Below the pieces are notes generated by a model. The model ran no database searches and had not been told where the DNA came from. It was given only the letters and a program-made list of their open reading frames with translations. Shown here piece after piece: positions 17,750 through 19,259 of a DNA stretch of 19,259 nt; position 1 is the first letter of the stretch, and each line of letters begins with the position of its first letter. Origin of the DNA: an uncultured Clostridia bacterium (GTDB taxonomy: Bacteria > Bacillota > Clostridia > TANB77 > CAG-508); the NCBI GenBank assembly GCA_934178555.1, contig CAKPQL010000021.1, forward strand, positions 1-19,259. Reading direction: 5' to 3'. The translations under genes and the position numbers were made by a program.

Positions 17750-17861
17750 GCAACATATTATTTTCACTATTGTTACTTACACTATGTTGCTTTTTTATGT
17801 TTTACCACTTAAGGAAGGAATTTAGCTTCTTTTATATGTATGTTCTCGATAATTTCCTTAA
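17750..17861 (-). other. Structured spacer between TR1 and avd (candidate cDNA-priming region of the TR RNA)
   Basis: The 184-base stretch between TR1 and avd has no gene. It holds two inverted repeats: GCAACATA (17750-17757) with TATGTTGC (17783-17790), and TTAAGGAA (17809-17816) with TTCCTTAA (17854-17861), both perfect 8-pair stems. In the characterised phage DGR, RNA downstream of TR is needed to prime cDNA synthesis. That this spacer does so here is inferred from position. Confidence 0.45.
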
Positions 17862-17910
17862 AAATTACCCTTCTGACATCGAACACTTTTTGTATTCAGC
17901 CATATAAAAG

Positions 17911-18043
17911 TCCAGCTCCAGACACCACACACGCACGACCATAATTGCTATTTGTAGCATTGTTGTTGTTGTAGTTGAAGGCTGACAAATTGCCACGACG
18001 GAAACCAACACTAGTACCGCTAATCCAAGAGTACCCACTGCCA
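17911..18043 (-). repeat. DGR template repeat TR1 (133 bp, matched to the VR in this window)
   Basis: Read on the minus strand (18043 to 17911), this 133-base segment matches the VR at 18359-18491 without gaps and differs at 10 positions. All 10 are adenines in TR1: ATT to TTT, AAC to TAC twice, AAC to AGC, AAT to GGT, ACA to ACG, AAT to CGT and TAT to TGT. By hand count TR1 has about 30 adenines. The region that corresponds to the ligand-binding part of the target is rich in AAY codons, typical of DGR templates. It is non-coding itself (in-frame stop upstream, no start). The A-poor final 30 bases, GGTCGTGCG...GGAGCTGGA, are identical in VR and serve as the likely IMH*-like element. Confidence 0.95.
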
Positions 18044-18108
18044 AAGCTAAATCCCTATTTATTATATGCACTATTTTATTTTCATTTTTGTATTCGGTCA
18101 TATAAAAG

Positions 18109-18241
18109 TCCAGCTCCAGACACCACACACGCACGACCATAGTTACTATTAGTATCTGTATTGTTGTTATAATAGAAGGCTGACCTATTGCCACGAATAA
18201 AGCCATAAGCAGCACTAGAAAGCCAATTGTACCCACTGCCA
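18109..18241 (-). repeat. Second DGR template-like repeat TR2 (133 bp, no matching VR in window)
   Basis: A gap-free 133-base homologue of TR1 and VR, placed 198 bases upstream of TR1 in transcription order. It shares the identical 3' 30 bases and the flanking GTATTC...TATAAAAG and AAATCCCTA sequences, so the whole cassette was duplicated. It differs from TR1 at many positions that are not adenines (for example FIRGNRSAF in place of FRRGNLSAF), so it is neither a product of TR1 nor the template of the VR here. It keeps a dense group of AAC/AAT/ACA/ACT codons at the positions that vary in the target. It has no open reading frame with a start of its own. Likely an independent template for another target. 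Confidence 0.8.
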
Positions 18242-18314
18242 GAGCCAAATCCCTACTTATTTTATTCTTATTTTTATTATTTACGCATATTATTTTACAT
18301 AAAGTTTAAAATTT

Positions 18315-18350
18315 CGTGCGCGCGCCCCAGGAGAGCAGAGGACAGCACAA
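18315..18350 (-). other. GC-rich tract just after the VR and target stop codon
   Basis: Between the stop codon (18353-18355) and the AT-rich TR2 leader lies a conspicuously GC-rich stretch containing GCGCGCGC (18318-18325), CCCC, and the purine tract AGGAGAGCAGAGGA (18329-18342) on +. It is absent after TR1 and TR2. Characterised DGRs have a hairpin or cruciform just downstream of VR that aids target recognition. I see no clean long hairpin, so the analogy is positional only. Confidence 0.4.
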
Positions 18351-18352
18351 CA

Positions 18353-19030
18353 TTAAAATCCAGCTCCAGACACCACACACGCACGACCACAACGGCTATT
18401 CGTAGCACCGCTGTAGTTGTAGTAGAAGGCTGACAAATTGCCACGACGGAAACCAACACTAGTACCGCTAAACCAAGAGTACCCACTGCCATGCCAGCCC
18501 TTTGTTTCGAAAGTAGCGTCACCTTTTTTATATGATGTTTCACTTGTTGTATATCTATCTATATATCTTGCATTTATACTATTACTAATGAAACCACTTC
18601 CTCCGCCAGCCACCCATTCATAAGCTCCTTGTTGACCTAATTCATATATACCATATCTATTTCCTGTACTTGTTGCTAAGCCATAAGTAGATGAATTTAC
18701 ATAGTTACTGCCTTGTGCTCCATTACCTTGTTTTCCATAATTTGATGCTGATAATATTACAGCTGCACCATATTCGGTATTTCTTTGTAAATGTACATCC
18801 ACATTATTTGCACTTGTTGTTGCCATAAGTGTTGTTGTGTTAATACTTTCTGATAACCCCATTCCTCCACTTGAGCTTTCTATTTCTCTTATTCCTGTAA
18901 TCCAATTTGTTGCAGTTTTTTGTGTTGCAGTTCCTGTTGGTATACTTTGATACCCAGCTTGTACCGTTGTAGATAATACTACTCCTATTGCTAATATTAG
19001 TAATGTAATTAATAATAGTTTTTTCTTCAT
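18353..19030 (-). CDS. Secreted DGR target protein with C-terminal variable lectin-type domain
   Basis: A 225-residue exported protein whose C-terminus is diversified by the DGR. A Sec signal peptide covers residues 1-25 (MKKKLLLITLLILAIG..., cleavage likely after VQA). The mature part shows the second half of a C-type-lectin/FGE-like fold: TLMATTSANNVDVHLQRNTEYGAAVILSASNYG, then TGNRYGIYELGQQGAYEWVAGG, and the terminal SGYSWF...GFRRGNLSAF...GRACVVSGAGF. VR-encoded residues are 180-225. Relative to TR1, residues 187, 203, 206, 207, 208, 213 and 214 have changed; 210 has a silent change. I chose the ATG at 19030, which is preceded by AGGAGG, over the upstream in-frame ATG that adds a non-signal-like leader. 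No good promoter is obvious. Localisation by cell-wall contact is unknown: no sortase motif is seen. Confidence 0.92.
   Translation of the reverse strand: MKKKLLLITLLILAIGVVLSTTVQAGYQSIPTGTATQKTATNWITGIREIESSSGGMGLSESINTTTLMATTSANNVDVHLQRNTEYGAAVILSASNYGKQGNGAQGSNYVNSSTYGLATSTGNRYGIYELGQQGAYEWVAGGGSGFISNSINARYIDRYTTSETSYKKGDATFETKGWHGSGYSWFSGTSVGFRRGNLSAFYYNYSGATNSRCGRACVVSGAGF
18359..18491 (-). repeat. DGR variable repeat (VR) at the end of the target gene
   Basis: 133 bases aligning gap-free with TR1 (17911-18043), with 10 differences, all at template adenines. Homology stops 4 bases before the stop codon at one end and just past the codon of H180 at the other. The 3' 30 bases (18359-18388) are identical to both TRs, GC-rich and adenine-poor, matching the role of an initiation-of-mutagenic-homing element. 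Confidence 0.95.
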
Positions 19031-19100
19031 TTCTTTCCTCCTATGTTTTTTTATATAATAAGTATGTAAAATGCAATATTTATGCATTATTTGACAAAAG

Positions 19101-19154
19101 CAAAAAAACACAATATTTTATGCACATAAAAAATGCACATAGAATATTGTGTTT
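19101..19154 (-). terminator. Rho-independent terminator upstream of the target gene
   Basis: The arms AAACACAATATT (19106-19117) and AATATTGTGTTT (19143-19154) form a perfect 12-pair stem, extended inward by TATG/GCAT-like pairs and wobbles around an A-rich loop. On the minus strand it is followed by TTTTTTTGCTTTT. It would end a transcript coming from a gene to the right of the window and insulate the DGR locus. Confidence 0.8.
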
Positions 19155-19192
19155 CATCTATGTTTTATATAATTTTTCGTTTATTAGTCTAC

Positions 19193-19247
<55 letters not shown>

Positions 19248-19259
19248 AGTATCAAGGGT

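Noticed and set aside
18109..18241. TR2 as a remnant VR produced from TR1
   Set aside because: Many TR1-TR2 differences are at C, G or T of the template strand, which adenine-specific retrohoming would not produce.
17865..18248. 127-residue minus-strand open frame across both TRs
   Set aside because: It is a shadow frame through repeated template sequence (repetitive VGTIGFL/VGTLGLAV segments). It is not in the register homologous to the target and has no ribosome binding site.
17911..18491. Three similar repeats considered as a CRISPR-like array
   Set aside because: Units are 133 bp, unevenly spaced, and differ in an adenine-biased way. They are the TR1, TR2 and VR of a DGR.
18295..18543. 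82-residue minus-strand open frame inside the target gene
   Set aside because: It overlaps VR out of frame with the target. The target frame carries the signal peptide, fold motifs and TR/VR register.
19091..19120. Plus-strand promoter with TTGACA
   Set aside because: A TTGACA is present but the 17-base downstream hexamer is a poor TATTTT, and no plus-strand gene follows before the window end.

Overview
The window is AT-rich, with Gram-positive style ribosome binding sites (AGGAGG), TTGACA/TATAAT-like promoters with 17-base spacers, and several rho-independent terminators. The gene content (RecD2, an RNase G/E family protein, PurE/PurC, RlmB, Pgi, a clostridial-type lectin-fold surface family) fits an uncultured, probably gut-associated Clostridia-type Firmicute. 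The taxonomic guess comes from style and family resemblance only. The setting looks chromosomal: no phage structural genes, integrase or transposase are visible.

Region 1 (1-3.9 kb) holds two convergent HD-domain phosphohydrolase genes that share a terminator: a 391-residue YfbR-like protein on + and a 775-residue dGTPase-like protein on -. Region 2 (3.9-9.0 kb) is a minus-strand housekeeping block: recD2, an M23 peptidase that seems to start at ATT, pth, and an RNase G/E that stops just before the usual zinc-link. Region 3 (9.2-11.2 kb) is purE-purC on +, followed by a small orphan gene of different base composition. Region 4 (11.2-13.4 kb) is a minus-strand pgi-rlmB pair.

Region 5 (13.5-19.26 kb, all minus strand) is the notable system: a diversity-generating retroelement (DGR). 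In transcription order it has a secreted lectin-fold target protein whose last 133 bases are the variable repeat (VR), a GC-rich tract, two tandem template repeats (TR2, then TR1), an Avd accessory protein, the DGR reverse transcriptase (IGNYTSQ and YMDD motifs), and, 18 bases downstream, a membrane-anchored modular surface protein. TR1 and VR differ at 10 of 133 positions. Every difference is an adenine in TR1 on the coding strand, which is the signature of adenine-specific mutagenic retrohoming. Six of the seven altered amino acids form a cluster near the C-terminus, where TR1 carries AAY codons.

TR2 is a second template-like copy. It cannot have produced this VR, because many of its differences are not at adenines, so it implies a second target outside the window or a lost one. 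The surface gene downstream of the RT is split by a single-base frameshift. It carries four repeats of the WIPRY/SGYWMSKYK half-domain, while the target carries only the complementary TGNxYGIYEL/VR half. I infer that the locus encodes the two halves of a normally fused lectin-like fold as separate proteins. The window ends in a 51-base TG microsatellite upstream of the target gene.
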